DNA of 64,000 nucleotides from positions 1 through 64,000 of the forward strand of contig CAZBVO010000008.1 of the NCBI GenBank assembly GCA_964495385.1. The letters run 5' to 3'. Shown piece after piece: positions 32,654 to 41,575 of this stretch. The notes below the pieces were generated by a model. It ran no database searches. It had not been told where the DNA came from and saw only the letters and a program-made list of their open reading frames with translations. The stretch comes from CAG-1138 sp964495385 (lineage in GTDB: Bacteria; Bacillota; Clostridia; Christensenellales; CAG-917). A program made the translations under genes and the position numbers. Numbering within the stretch: position 1 is the first letter of the stretch; each line of letters opens with the position of its first letter.

Positions 32654-33664
32654 TTAGATGTTCTTGGACAAATTGAGCATGGTTCTAAGTGCCCTCTCGC
32701 CGTCCTCAACCAAACTGCCTCCGCCCAAAGCAACCGCTTCGGTAACGTCGGTCAAAACGGTTACAGGCAAACCTATGCGCACGCTGATATACTCGGCAAG
32801 CCCCGGAAGCTTTGCACTTCCGCCTGACAAAAACACGCCCTTCTTTTTGATTTCGGCCGCAAGCTCCGGCGGACTCATGTTTATAACGTTGTTTATCACG
32901 TCCACCAATCCGTCAACTGCCGGCATAAGCGCAACCTTAACGTCCTTTGCATTTGCTTCGACGGTTTTCGGTTCGCCGTTTAGGCGGTCCCGTCCGCCGA
33001 TTGCGGCACCGTTGATGTCGTTGTCATACATGCTGCCCACGTCGCACTTAAGCTTTTCGGCAGTATAGTCGCCGATTTTCAAGCCGTATTTGTCGGCAAT
33101 GTGGTCGATGATTTTGGAATTGAACATATTGCCGCCGATGTTGACCGAGCTACCCACGGCGATGCCTCGTCTGGTAACACTGCAAACCTCGGCAGTGCCT
33201 CCGCCTATATCGACAAATATGCCTCCGACGCTGTTTGTGTATTGCAACAGCGCAAGCGAACTTTCGGCAAGCATAACTTCCTTAACCCCGGCGGCAAGCA
33301 CTACAGTTTCGATAGCTCGACGCTCAACCACCGTTAGGCCGCAACTTATAAGCACCAGCGCTTTTATAGTTGGGTTGACAAACAATCTGTCCGGAACAAC
33401 CTTTTTTACAAAAGATTTAAGCATCATTCCCGCCGCTTCCTGATGAACGACCACGCCTTCTTTTATAGGATAAACCACCTGAGCATTGCCAAGCGAACCG
33501 TAAAGCGCATTTACGGCGTCGTGACCGGTTTCGGTAAGTTCCAATTTGTTTTTCTTTTTGACGGCAATGGCCACGGAAGGCTCCTTCAAAACTATGCCTT
33601 TGCCTTTTTGATAAATGGTAATATTGGACGATCCGAAGTCGATCGCAAGTTCCACAATACCCAT
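32654..33664 (-). CDS. mreB: MreB-family rod-shape protein
   Basis: Actin-like cytoskeletal ATPase guiding cell-wall synthesis. LAIDFGSSNITIYQKGKGIVLKEPSVAI (phosphate 1), GGIFVDIGGGTAEV (phosphate 2) and GVFLSGGSAKLPGLAEYI (adenosine site) are all present. It is diverged from typical MreB: the start is DFGSSN rather than DLGTAN. 336 residues is normal. mreC and mreD do not follow; the operon ends here. The start MGIVELAIDFG has GAGGAGG before it and follows the maf stop by one base. Confidence 0.88.
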   Translation of the reverse strand: MGIVELAIDFGSSNITIYQKGKGIVLKEPSVAIAVKKKNKLELTETGHDAVNALYGSLGNAQVVYPIKEGVVVHQEAAGMMLKSFVKKVVPDRLFVNPTIKALVLISCGLTVVERRAIETVVLAAGVKEVMLAESSLALLQYTNSVGGIFVDIGGGTAEVCSVTRRGIAVGSSVNIGGNMFNSKIIDHIADKYGLKIGDYTAEKLKCDVGSMYDNDINGAAIGGRDRLNGEPKTVEANAKDVKVALMPAVDGLVDVINNVINMSPPELAAEIKKKGVFLSGGSAKLPGLAEYISVRIGLPVTVLTDVTEAVALGGGSLVEDGERALRTMLNLSKNI

Positions 33665-33665
33665 T

Positions 33666-34220
33666 TCAATCCTCCTCGTCGGCGACAAACCTTTCAAGTG
33701 CCGACTTAAGTTTTTCGGTCGGAAGCCCCATAACGTTGTCAAAGCTTCCTTTGTACGTTTCAACTGTCACGCCGTCCTGAATGCCGTAAGCGCCGGCTTT
33801 GTCCAGCGGATTTTTGGTTTGAATATAGTTTTCGATTTCGTCGTCGGAAAGTTTTTTAAGCTTAACTTGCGACTTGTCGTAAAAACAAACAGTTTTGTCT
33901 TTTGACCTCAAGCAAACGCCGGTATAAACCGAATGCCACTTTCCACCAAGCGTTTTGAGCATTTCAAATGCTTCTTCTGCGGTTTTAGGCTTCAAAAAGA
34001 ACCTGCCTGCCATATACACGACAGTATCTGCGCCGACAACGATTTGCCCGTTTTCGGCCTCGACGGCCTCGGCCTTTTTGCGTGCGTTGGTCATAACCGT
34101 TCTGGCCGGACAATTTTTGATTACGGTTTCGTCGGCCGCTACCGACACCGCCGTAAAATCGTCTGAGACCTTTTTAAGCAGTTCACGCCTTCTCGGAGAC
34201 GCCGATTGCAAAATAAGCAT
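33666..34220 (-). CDS. maf: Maf nucleotide pyrophosphatase
   Basis: Hydrolyses non-canonical or dTTP/UTP-type nucleotides. LQSASPRRRELLKKV (about 4-18) is the Maf signature; GADTVVYMAGRFFLKPKTAEEAFEML carries the catalytic Asp. 184 residues is standard. The ATG shares its A with the TGA of the upstream gene, fixing the start. Confidence 0.94.
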   Translation of the reverse strand: MLILQSASPRRRELLKKVSDDFTAVSVAADETVIKNCPARTVMTNARKKAEAVEAENGQIVVGADTVVYMAGRFFLKPKTAEEAFEMLKTLGGKWHSVYTGVCLRSKDKTVCFYDKSQVKLKKLSDDEIENYIQTKNPLDKAGAYGIQDGVTVETYKGSFDNVMGLPTEKLKSALERFVADEED

Positions 34221-35734
34221 CAGAGTATCTCGAGGTTTTTGCCGTATGCGCGACGGAATTCGTTCGAGCAAGAAAGCGCATCCTTAATTTCAAGGCTTGC
34301 ATCGCCTTCGGTTTCGGTTTTCATGATTACGCTGTCGCCCAAAACGTCGCAATTGATGCCGGTGATAAGGCCGCTCATGCTTCTGTCGAAGCTTTCGGCA
34401 ATGCGCAAAATTACGCTGAGTTTTCTGATTGCAACCACGTCCTCATCCGTCAACATAACACGGTATTTGACAAACTCGACGTCGTTAAACTCGTTCTTTC
34501 TGTGTCCGCCGGCAACCATGCTGGCCATAACCAAATCCTTATGACTGATGCCGTAAAGGTTGCTGTTTAAGATGATATAGCTTGAATGTTTGTGATGGTC
34601 GTAGTATTTGATGCGCATTCCGCTGTCGTGCAAAAGCGTTGCGACGCGCAAAACTTTGATGTAGCATCTCGGAAGTTTGTGCAGCACTTTAAGTTGCTTA
34701 AACAATTGCATGCTGAGGTTGTAAACGTGCTCGGCGTGCGGAATGTTGATGTCGAAGTAGCGCATCAACGTTTGCAGGCTGTGTCCGAGGATGTCGGAAA
34801 GCGGTTTTTCGTCGGTGGACGGCACGGCGTGATGGAACATTGCGCCCTCTCTGAGTCCGCAACCCGAAACGGTGATTTTGTCAAAATGCATATAATCGAC
34901 AACCGCTTTAATAACGGCCAAAGCCGTCGGGAAGGTATCGCCTCTGCCGCTGGACAAGCCTTTTATGCGTGCTACGGTGTCCGGTTGAAGCACTTTGATG
35001 GTGTCGTACATTTGGCAGAACTCGTCAACAGGCATCTGGTAGTTGTGCATCATATCGAAAGGATATTTTTTGATGATGCGGCTTATGCGGCCGAGGTTGC
35101 GGAAGTTTCCGCCGACGCCGACAAACTGAACGTCCGGCTCCACCTGTTTAAGCCATTCGATGCGATCGAGATGCTCGTTAATGAACTCGACAACCCTCTG
35201 GCTTTTTTCCGCCGGAGTCAAATCGTCGTTTTTAAAGAGGTCGGTCAGCGTCACGCTTCCGAACTGCAAAGTCTCGCTGGCCAAAATGTTTTTGCGGCTG
35301 TAGTAAATAAACTGCGTGCTTCCGCCGCCGACGTGCATAATAAAGCCTTTAGGAATGTCCAAGCTGTTGATGACGCCCTGATAAACAAGCGATGCCTGTT
35401 CTTCCTTTGTCAGCACCTGAAGTTTGAAACCGCAGGACACGTAAACCTCGTCCAAAAAACTCTTTTGGTTTTTGGCACGTCTGACCGCACTGGTGGCGTA
35501 GGCATAAATTTTTTCGATTCCGTTTGCATCGCAAAGTCTGCGGAACATTTTAAGCGTTTTGATGGTTTGAGCAATGCGTTGCGGCTTCAAAAAGCCGTCC
35601 CACTCCATATCTTGCGCAAGGCGCACCGTTTCTTTGAGTTCGTCGAATACGACAAAATATCCTCCGTCCAAAATGTTCACAAGCACCATGCGTGCCGAAT
35701 TGCTGCCGAGATCGATTATGGCGATTTTTTCCAT
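34220..35734 (-). CDS. Ppx/GppA-type phosphatase with HD domain
   Basis: 504 residues: an N-terminal Ppx/GppA ASKHA domain (IIDLGSNSARMVL at 5-17, VGGGSTQF near 140, VGGNFRNL and GLSSGRGDTFPTALAV further on) and a C-terminal HD-type domain (ATLLHDSGMRIKYYDHHKHSSYII near 365). These enzymes hydrolyse polyphosphate or pppGpp; which one cannot be told here. It heads the maf-mreB operon. Confidence 0.92.
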   Translation of the reverse strand: MEKIAIIDLGSNSARMVLVNILDGGYFVVFDELKETVRLAQDMEWDGFLKPQRIAQTIKTLKMFRRLCDANGIEKIYAYATSAVRRAKNQKSFLDEVYVSCGFKLQVLTKEEQASLVYQGVINSLDIPKGFIMHVGGGSTQFIYYSRKNILASETLQFGSVTLTDLFKNDDLTPAEKSQRVVEFINEHLDRIEWLKQVEPDVQFVGVGGNFRNLGRISRIIKKYPFDMMHNYQMPVDEFCQMYDTIKVLQPDTVARIKGLSSGRGDTFPTALAVIKAVVDYMHFDKITVSGCGLREGAMFHHAVPSTDEKPLSDILGHSLQTLMRYFDINIPHAEHVYNLSMQLFKQLKVLHKLPRCYIKVLRVATLLHDSGMRIKYYDHHKHSSYIILNSNLYGISHKDLVMASMVAGGHRKNEFNDVEFVKYRVMLTDEDVVAIRKLSVILRIAESFDRSMSGLITGINCDVLGDSVIMKTETEGDASLEIKDALSCSNEFRRAYGKNLEIL

Positions 35735-35803
35735 TTGTTACTCCTTATTGTCACCGCAAAGGCGGCCCTGTTGTTTTTTATAGAATTCCCCGTTCACAGG
35801 CAT

Positions 35804-35832
35804 ATTATATCACCGAATTTCCCTTTTGTGAA
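35804..35832 (-). promoter_or_regulatory. Promoter of the ppx-maf-mreB operon
   Basis: TATAAT preceded by TGA (extended -10), with a weak TTCACA -35 17 bases upstream; a 5' leader of ~65 bases follows. Confidence 0.6.
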
Positions 35833-35848
35833 GAGGGGTTTTGCAAAT

Positions 35849-36340
35849 TTAATTGGTTTTTTGGGCATTTTCCACTTCTTTTTCAAGCTTGTCCAGATAC
35901 CTTACGACGTAATCTTTCAACCTGTCCATCACCGCATAGTAGCGTTCGATGTCCTTGTAAAGCCACGGATCGGGCACCTCGGTATACTTTCCGTCGACAA
36001 GTTCGGAAATCGTGGTAAACTTTTTGTGCCACCAAAACGGAACAAACGGCTTGTTGAGTTTGCTCATGCCCACAATGACGTCCGCATCTTTAAAGCGTCC
36101 CGGCCTAAACCACTTGAAGGCAGGCCTGTGCCGAGAAATCTCATCGTCCGAAAAGCCCTCCCTTTTCAGCGCTTTTCTGGCTTTGGGATGAATGGCAATG
36201 CTCGGATTTAAAACGGCGGCCGATTTAACCCACTCGACTTTGCCCCGAAGCAGAGGTCTGTTCTCGAGTTCCCGACGCATCACGTATTCGCAAAACGGAC
36301 TGCGGCAAATGTTGGAACTGCACACAAAAAGTATTTTCAT
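35849..36340 (-). CDS. Low-molecular-weight protein tyrosine phosphatase
   Basis: Cys-based phosphatase. The P-loop CSSNICRS (C7 to R13) and the general-acid motif VPDPW near residue 121 are both intact. 163 residues is normal. It follows the GH3 gene by one base, so the two are cotranscribed. Possible substrates are protein tyrosine or arginine phosphates; unknown here. Confidence 0.93.
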   Translation of the reverse strand: MKILFVCSSNICRSPFCEYVMRRELENRPLLRGKVEWVKSAAVLNPSIAIHPKARKALKREGFSDDEISRHRPAFKWFRPGRFKDADVIVGMSKLNKPFVPFWWHKKFTTISELVDGKYTEVPDPWLYKDIERYYAVMDRLKDYVVRYLDKLEKEVENAQKTN

Positions 36341-36341
36341 T

Positions 36342-38747
36342 TTATTTCCTCAATTTGTTTTGTTTGTGAAGTTTAAGCCTCTTCGGAATGCCAAACAAGC
36401 CTTTAAAAATCTTCCATGCGCCCTTTAAAGTGCTGTCTTGGTCATTAACTATCATAATCAAACCGTACATCATGTCCTCGCTCATTATGCCGCCCGACAT
36501 AAGGCGCATGCACCTGAACGGAGTTGTTATGGTCATGTTGTACATGGTTTCGCTGCCACCCAAATCCTTGTTGAACTTCGAGAAGAATTTTACGATGTGC
36601 AAAATGCGCTTGCCCCATTTTGTATCTTTGCCGTCGATGAAGCAGTAGTTTTCGTCAAGCCTTTCGCCCTTGTCGAGGTTGGCCCGAGGAATCTGCAAAC
36701 CGAAAGCGGTCGAAAACTCTTCGTCGGAAAGGTCCGCCACGTCGGCACAATAGTACTTAGCGCATACGTTAGGCGTTTTTTGCTTTTCGATTCCGCCCAT
36801 CTCTACCGTTTCCGCAAGGCGAATATCCGTGCTGCTTGCGCCGATTTCCACCCTGTATTCGCCCGCTTCCACTTTAAAGTCGTGCGAATCGACGTCGTAG
36901 AAACCGAAATCCCTGTCGCAAAGGGTGAAAGTCACCGTTTTGCTCTCGCCCGGTTGAAGCGAAATTTTGTCAAAGCCCTTAAGCTCTCTCTTTGCGCGAA
37001 CAACGTTCGATTGGGTTTTAGAAACATACAGCTGAACCGCTTCTTTACCTTCCCGATCGCCGATGTTTTTCAACATAAAACGAACTTTTATGCCGTCCGA
37101 ATTTTTGGAAACCGACAAATCGGAATACTCAAACTCGGTGTAACTCAAACCGTGTCCGAACGGGAACAGCGGCTCGACGCCTGCGGTAAGATAGTAGCGG
37201 TAACCTACAAAAATGCTTTCCTTGTAAAGGCTGGTAAGCTGTTCGCCCGGGAAGTACTTGAAGCACGGAGTGTCCTCGAGTTTTTTAGGGAAGGTTTCCG
37301 GCAATTTCCCGGACGGATTCACCTTGCCTTGCAAAATATCAACGACGGTTTCGCCGCAAGCTTCGCCGCCCAAGTATGCCTCCAGCACGGCCGAAACTTC
37401 GTTTATCCACGGCATTTCAACCGCGGAACCGTTGTGCAGAACAACAACGGTTTTGGTTCCGGTTGCCGCAACGGCACTTATAAGTCTGTTGTGGCTTTCA
37501 GGCAAACGCATGTGCTTTCTGTCGTAGCCTTCGGACTCGAAATTGTCCGGAAGCCCTGCGAACACTACCGCTACGTCAACGCTTTTGGCCAGTTCGACGG
37601 CTTGCTTTTGCAACTTTTCGGAAAACTCGTGTTTGTCGGTGTAGCCTTGTGCGTAGCCGACTGTGTCGCCTGCCGCCTCGAGAGCGGAAACCTCTTTGTA
37701 GGTGTTAATGTGACTGCTTCCGCCGCCCTGATAACGAGGTTTGTCGGCAAAACCGCCGATAAACGCAACCTTTGCTTCTTTTTTAAGCGGCAAAGTTCCG
37801 TCGTTTTTCAACAGAACCATGCACTCGTCGGCGATATTTTTTGCGATGACGTGATGTGCGGCACGGTCATAATCCTTTTCTGCCGTTTCACGCACAGATT
37901 TTGACGTTATTCTAAGGACGTTTGCCACGCATTCGTCCAAAAGTTTTTCATCCAAAGTTCCGTTTTTGACGGCCGCAACGATTTTTGCACTTCCGATTCC
38001 GCCCGACGACGGCATTTCCAAATCCAAGCCTGCTTCGATGCCTTTTGCCCTGTCTGCGGTTGCGCCCCAATCGCTCACTACAAAGCCGTCAAAGCCCCAT
38101 TCGTCTCGTAAAACGTCCTTCAAAAGCCACTTGTTTTCGGAACTGTGTACGCCGTTGATGGAATTGTAACTGCACATAACTGTCCTCGGTTTGCTTTGTC
38201 TGACCGGCGTTTCGAAAGCGGCGAGATAAATTTCGCGCAAAGCTCGCTCGTCGATGATTTCGTTGATTGTGGTGCGACGAGACTCTTGGTTGTTTGCGGC
38301 AAAGTGCTTTATGCTTACGCCTACGCCTTGCGACTGTACGCCGTCAACGTAGCTTGCCGCCATATGCCCCGCAAGATACGGATCTTCGCTCATATATTCA
38401 AAATTTCGACCGCACAACGGACTGCGTTTTATGTTTATCGCCGGGCCCAAAAGCGTGCCGACGCCCACGGACGCAGCTTCGCTGCCCAGCGTTTCGCCAA
38501 GCGTTTTTGCAAGGTCTTTGTTAAAGCTTGCCGCAAGGCCTGCCGACGACGGGAAGCAAACGGAAACCACGCTTTGGTTGACTCCCTTTCCCGTACTTTG
38601 AGTCCTGAGACCGTGAGGGCCGTCGGAAACCATCATAGGTTCCACGCCGAGCCTTTCTATTTTTTGGGTGCGCCAGAAATCGGCTCCCGAACACATGCTC
38701 GCCTTTTCTTCGAGCGTCATATTTTTGATGATGCCGTCTATATCCAT
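36342..38747 (-). CDS. GH3 beta-glucosidase
   Basis: Retaining exo-glycosidase of family 3, cytoplasmic (no signal peptide). Domain order: GH3 N-terminal barrel (about 1-290; nucleophile Asp in FVVSDWGAT, substrate-binding KHFAANNQESRR), GH3 C-terminal domain (about 320-530; GGSSHINTYKE, YLGGEACGETVVDIL), fibronectin-III-like domain (about 570-650, VQLYVSK), and ~140 further residues including a hydrophobic, Met-rich section that is not part of standard enzymes. 801 residues. The start MDIDGII has GGGAGG before it. Confidence 0.94.
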   Translation of the reverse strand: MDIDGIIKNMTLEEKASMCSGADFWRTQKIERLGVEPMMVSDGPHGLRTQSTGKGVNQSVVSVCFPSSAGLAASFNKDLAKTLGETLGSEAASVGVGTLLGPAINIKRSPLCGRNFEYMSEDPYLAGHMAASYVDGVQSQGVGVSIKHFAANNQESRRTTINEIIDERALREIYLAAFETPVRQSKPRTVMCSYNSINGVHSSENKWLLKDVLRDEWGFDGFVVSDWGATADRAKGIEAGLDLEMPSSGGIGSAKIVAAVKNGTLDEKLLDECVANVLRITSKSVRETAEKDYDRAAHHVIAKNIADECMVLLKNDGTLPLKKEAKVAFIGGFADKPRYQGGGSSHINTYKEVSALEAAGDTVGYAQGYTDKHEFSEKLQKQAVELAKSVDVAVVFAGLPDNFESEGYDRKHMRLPESHNRLISAVAATGTKTVVVLHNGSAVEMPWINEVSAVLEAYLGGEACGETVVDILQGKVNPSGKLPETFPKKLEDTPCFKYFPGEQLTSLYKESIFVGYRYYLTAGVEPLFPFGHGLSYTEFEYSDLSVSKNSDGIKVRFMLKNIGDREGKEAVQLYVSKTQSNVVRAKRELKGFDKISLQPGESKTVTFTLCDRDFGFYDVDSHDFKVEAGEYRVEIGASSTDIRLAETVEMGGIEKQKTPNVCAKYYCADVADLSDEEFSTAFGLQIPRANLDKGERLDENYCFIDGKDTKWGKRILHIVKFFSKFNKDLGGSETMYNMTITTPFRCMRLMSGGIMSEDMMYGLIMIVNDQDSTLKGAWKIFKGLFGIPKRLKLHKQNKLRK

Positions 38748-38778
38748 AATTCCCTCCCGAAAAATCGTTGGCGACACC

Positions 38779-38807
38779 ATTATATCACATTCGGACAAGC
38801 TTTTCAA
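38779..38807 (-). promoter_or_regulatory. Promoter of the GH3 operon
   Basis: TTGAAA, 17 bases, TATAAT with TGA before it. Confidence 0.75.
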
Positions 38808-38828
38808 GATGCATTTTAAAGTTTTTAA

Positions 38829-38857
38829 TTGTATTTTAAGGGGTTTTATTCTATAAT
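38829..38857 (+). promoter_or_regulatory. Promoter of the zinc peptidase gene
   Basis: TTGTAT, 17 bases, TATAAT; back to back with the GH3 promoter, the -35 boxes 21 bases apart. Confidence 0.7.
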
Positions 38858-38912
38858 AAATATAAGCGCTGCGCCGTTTACTAAACGCGGCCTAAAACTT
38901 TGAGGTATAAAA

Positions 38913-39668
38913 ATGACAAACATATCGCTTTTGCTTTCCGCAATAGACTACGACAATCTTTACGTTACCGTCACGCTGTGCATACTTCCGCTGATGATTT
39001 TGATGTTCATAAGCGGCATCAGCGTGCGTTTGACCTTTTCAAAGCAATCGAAAGTGCGCAACTCGGCAGGCCTTACGGGAGCGCAAGCCGCCCGAAAAAT
39101 ACTTGACAAAGCAGGCCTCACCGCAACGCACATCGAGCCGTGTTCGGGCAGTCTAACCGACCACTACGATCCGCGCAACGACACCGTTTACCTTTCCGAA
39201 CCGGTTTATTCGTCCCCGTCGGTTGCCGCCGTCGGAGTTGCGGCGCACGAAGTAGGGCACGCAATTCAGCAAGCGGAAGACTACGCCTTCATCAAACTTC
39301 GCTCGGCACTGGTTCCGGTCACCAACTTCACCTCCCGTTACAGCATGATTTTGATTATGATAGGTCTTCTTATAACCTGTTTTCCGTCGCTGGGGACCGT
39401 TGGTGGAATCATCTTCGGGCTCGGTATCGCCTTTTATGCCTGCTACACGCTGTTCACTTTGGTGACTCTGCCCGTCGAATTCAATGCCAGCCGCCGCGCT
39501 TTGAGAGTGCTTGACGATTTGGGAATAGTTCAAGGGAGCGAAAAACACTCGGTTCGCAAAGTGCTTTCGGCCGCCGCCTCCACCTATCTTATGAGCTTTG
39601 CCATGAGCCTCGTCACCTTACTGCGCTATATCGCCGTTTTCGGCTCCAACCGCAACCGCCGCGATTAA
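38913..39668 (+). CDS. YugP-type membrane zinc metallopeptidase
   Basis: 251 residues with one N-terminal membrane helix (about 18-37), the active site VAAHEVGHAIQ near residue 111 and three hydrophobic segments after it (about 139-180, 215-240). LTDHYDPRNDTVYLSEPVYSSPSVAAVGVAAHEVGHA is typical of the YugP/DUF (neutral zinc metallopeptidase) family. The physiological substrate is unknown. It is a single gene closed by a terminator. Confidence 0.92.
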   Translation: MTNISLLLSAIDYDNLYVTVTLCILPLMILMFISGISVRLTFSKQSKVRNSAGLTGAQAARKILDKAGLTATHIEPCSGSLTDHYDPRNDTVYLSEPVYSSPSVAAVGVAAHEVGHAIQQAEDYAFIKLRSALVPVTNFTSRYSMILIMIGLLITCFPSLGTVGGIIFGLGIAFYACYTLFTLVTLPVEFNASRRALRVLDDLGIVQGSEKHSVRKVLSAAASTYLMSFAMSLVTLLRYIAVFGSNRNRRD

Positions 39669-39678
39669 CTTTTGTTAC

Positions 39679-39709
39679 AAAAAAGGCTTCCCATTGGGAA
39701 GCCTTTTTA
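39679..39709 (+). terminator. Terminator after the zinc peptidase gene
   Basis: AAGGCTTCCC and GGGAAGCCTT form a perfect hairpin followed by a T-run. Confidence 0.85.
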
Positions 39710-39794
39710 AATTCAGTTTACCTTTGATACAGTCAAGCTGTCTAAATCCAAAACACAGATTGCCGTATCTAATTTACATTTCATTTACGAACAT

Positions 39795-39823
39795 AAAAAA
39801 CCGACTGCGAAAGTCGGTTTTTT
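39795..39823 (-). terminator. Terminator of the metQNI operon
   Basis: AAAACCGACT and AGTCGGTTTT around GCGA, T-runs on both sides. Confidence 0.8.
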
Positions 39824-39846
39824 GATTGAATTTGATTGGAAATATT

Positions 39847-40554
39847 CTATTTTGCCTTAAGGCGTTTATCGCAACGCTTCGACAGATGCGTCCCGACGGT
39901 TTGAACCAGTTGGACTATTGCCACCAGCACTACAACCGCCAACAGCATAACAGGATATTGATAGCGATAATATCCCTGCATGATTGCCACGTTGCCGAGG
40001 CCGCCGCCGCCCATTGCACCGCCCATTGCCGAATAGCTGAGGATGGTTGTGGTTGCCACGGTCAAATTTCCGATGAGCGACGGTACGCTTTCGGGAATCA
40101 TAACCTTAAAAATAATTTGCATCGGGGTTGCGCCCATGCTTTCGGCGGCTTCTATGACGTTTTTGTCCACTTCCCTAAGGCTACTTTCGACAAGCCTTGC
40201 CACAAACGGGAAGGACGCCACGACCAAAGGAACTATGCTTGCCGCGGTACCCACCGACGTGCCGGTGATAAACCTTGTCAGCGGAATGGACAGCATCATC
40301 AATATCAAAAACGGAACCGAGCGCAAAACGTTTATCACGACGTCTATGGTTTTAAGCAGCCATTTAGGAATAGGCAAAACGCCCTTTTCGTCGCCTACGG
40401 CCAAAATAATGCCGAAAGGCAGACCGATTATCACCGCACACAGCGTTGCCGCAACGGTAACGTAAACGGTTTCCCAAGTGGCAAACAAAAAATCGGTTTT
40501 TACGATTTCCCACGCATTTGCCCAGCTTTCCTTTGCAAAAAAGTCACTAAACAT
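39847..40554 (-). CDS. metI: Methionine ABC transporter permease
   Basis: 235 residues, six hydrophobic helices. The ABC-permease loop that contacts the ATPase is EAAESMGATPMQIIFKVMIPESVPSLIG (about 136-163). Together with MetN and MetQ it imports methionine (D or L) or its analogues. It overlaps metN by 8 bases. Confidence 0.94.
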   Translation of the reverse strand: MFSDFFAKESWANAWEIVKTDFLFATWETVYVTVAATLCAVIIGLPFGIILAVGDEKGVLPIPKWLLKTIDVVINVLRSVPFLILMMLSIPLTRFITGTSVGTAASIVPLVVASFPFVARLVESSLREVDKNVIEAAESMGATPMQIIFKVMIPESVPSLIGNLTVATTTILSYSAMGGAMGGGGLGNVAIMQGYYRYQYPVMLLAVVVLVAIVQLVQTVGTHLSKRCDKRLKAK

Positions 40555-41554
40555 CCGCTGTCACCTCCGTTGCAATGATGTCCGGAGTCCCCTCGAGATA
40601 GGAAATAACTTCTCCGACCTTCTCGGCATCCGACAAAACAAGCAGCATATTGCCGTAAATTTTGTCGCCGATATTTCTTGTTGCGGCCGACACTATGCTG
40701 GCCGCTATACCCTTTTCCATTGCAAGCCTTGCGATAAGCGGTTCACCCGTAGCCTTTGCGCCGTTAAACACGACTCGGACAAACGATCCGCCGATGTCCG
40801 GCAACGACTCGGCCGCTTCCGACGGAGGGAACACAAGTTTTTTTGCCGCAGAAGATTGCGGATTACGAAACACTTCGGCAACTTCGCCCTCTTCCACAAC
40901 CTCGCCGCCGTCCAAAATGGCCACTCGGTGACAAATGTCCTCGACAACGCTCATCTGGTGGGTTATCACTATGACGGTGATGCCCAATTCGCGGTTTATG
41001 TCCTTTATAAGCGACAAAATTTGCGAAGTGGTTTTGGGATCCAGCGCACTGGTTGCCTCGTCGCAAAGCAAAACTTTCGGTTTCGTGGCAAGCGCACGGG
41101 CGATGGCAACCCTTTGCCTCTGTCCGCCAGAGAGTTCGGCAGGATAGGCCTTTTCCTTGTCTGGAAGTCCCACCAACGCCAACAAACGTTTGGCCTCCGC
41201 TTCCGCCTCGGCCCGTTTAACGCCCGAAAGCCTGAGCGGAAAGCTCACGTTTTTCAAGCAGTTTTTTTGCATAAGCAAATTGAAACTTTGAAAAATCATG
41301 GCGATTTTCCGTCTGGTTTCCCTAAGCTCCGCGCCGCTTTGTTCCGTCACGTTTGCGCCGTCAAAAACAACTTCGCCCCCGTTTGGCTTTTCAAGCATGT
41401 TTATGCATCTGACGAGAGTGCTTTTGCCTGCGCCGCTCATGCCGATGATGCCGTAAATTTCGCCGTCCGAAACCTTGATGTTGACGTGCTTAAGTGCTTC
41501 GACACTGCCGCCGTCGGACGTAAAGGTTTTGGACAAGTTCCTTAGTTCTATCAT
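40547..41554 (-). CDS. metN: Methionine ABC transporter ATPase
   Basis: 335 residues. Walker A GMSGAGKST (about 38-46), signature LSGGQRQRVAIARAL, Walker B VLLCDEATSALD, and a C-terminal NIL domain (about 255-335), the methionine-sensing domain that causes trans-inhibition when cytoplasmic methionine is high. The start follows metQ by 21 bases. Confidence 0.95.
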   Translation of the reverse strand: MIELRNLSKTFTSDGGSVEALKHVNIKVSDGEIYGIIGMSGAGKSTLVRCINMLEKPNGGEVVFDGANVTEQSGAELRETRRKIAMIFQSFNLLMQKNCLKNVSFPLRLSGVKRAEAEAEAKRLLALVGLPDKEKAYPAELSGGQRQRVAIARALATKPKVLLCDEATSALDPKTTSQILSLIKDINRELGITVIVITHQMSVVEDICHRVAILDGGEVVEEGEVAEVFRNPQSSAAKKLVFPPSEAAESLPDIGGSFVRVVFNGAKATGEPLIARLAMEKGIAASIVSAATRNIGDKIYGNMLLVLSDAEKVGEVISYLEGTPDIIATEVTADV

Positions 41555-41575
41555 AAATTTCTCCGAAAAGTGGTT

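Noticed and set aside
36438..37904. 488-residue frame antisense to the GH3 gene
   Set aside because: Shadow of an unambiguous glycosidase gene.
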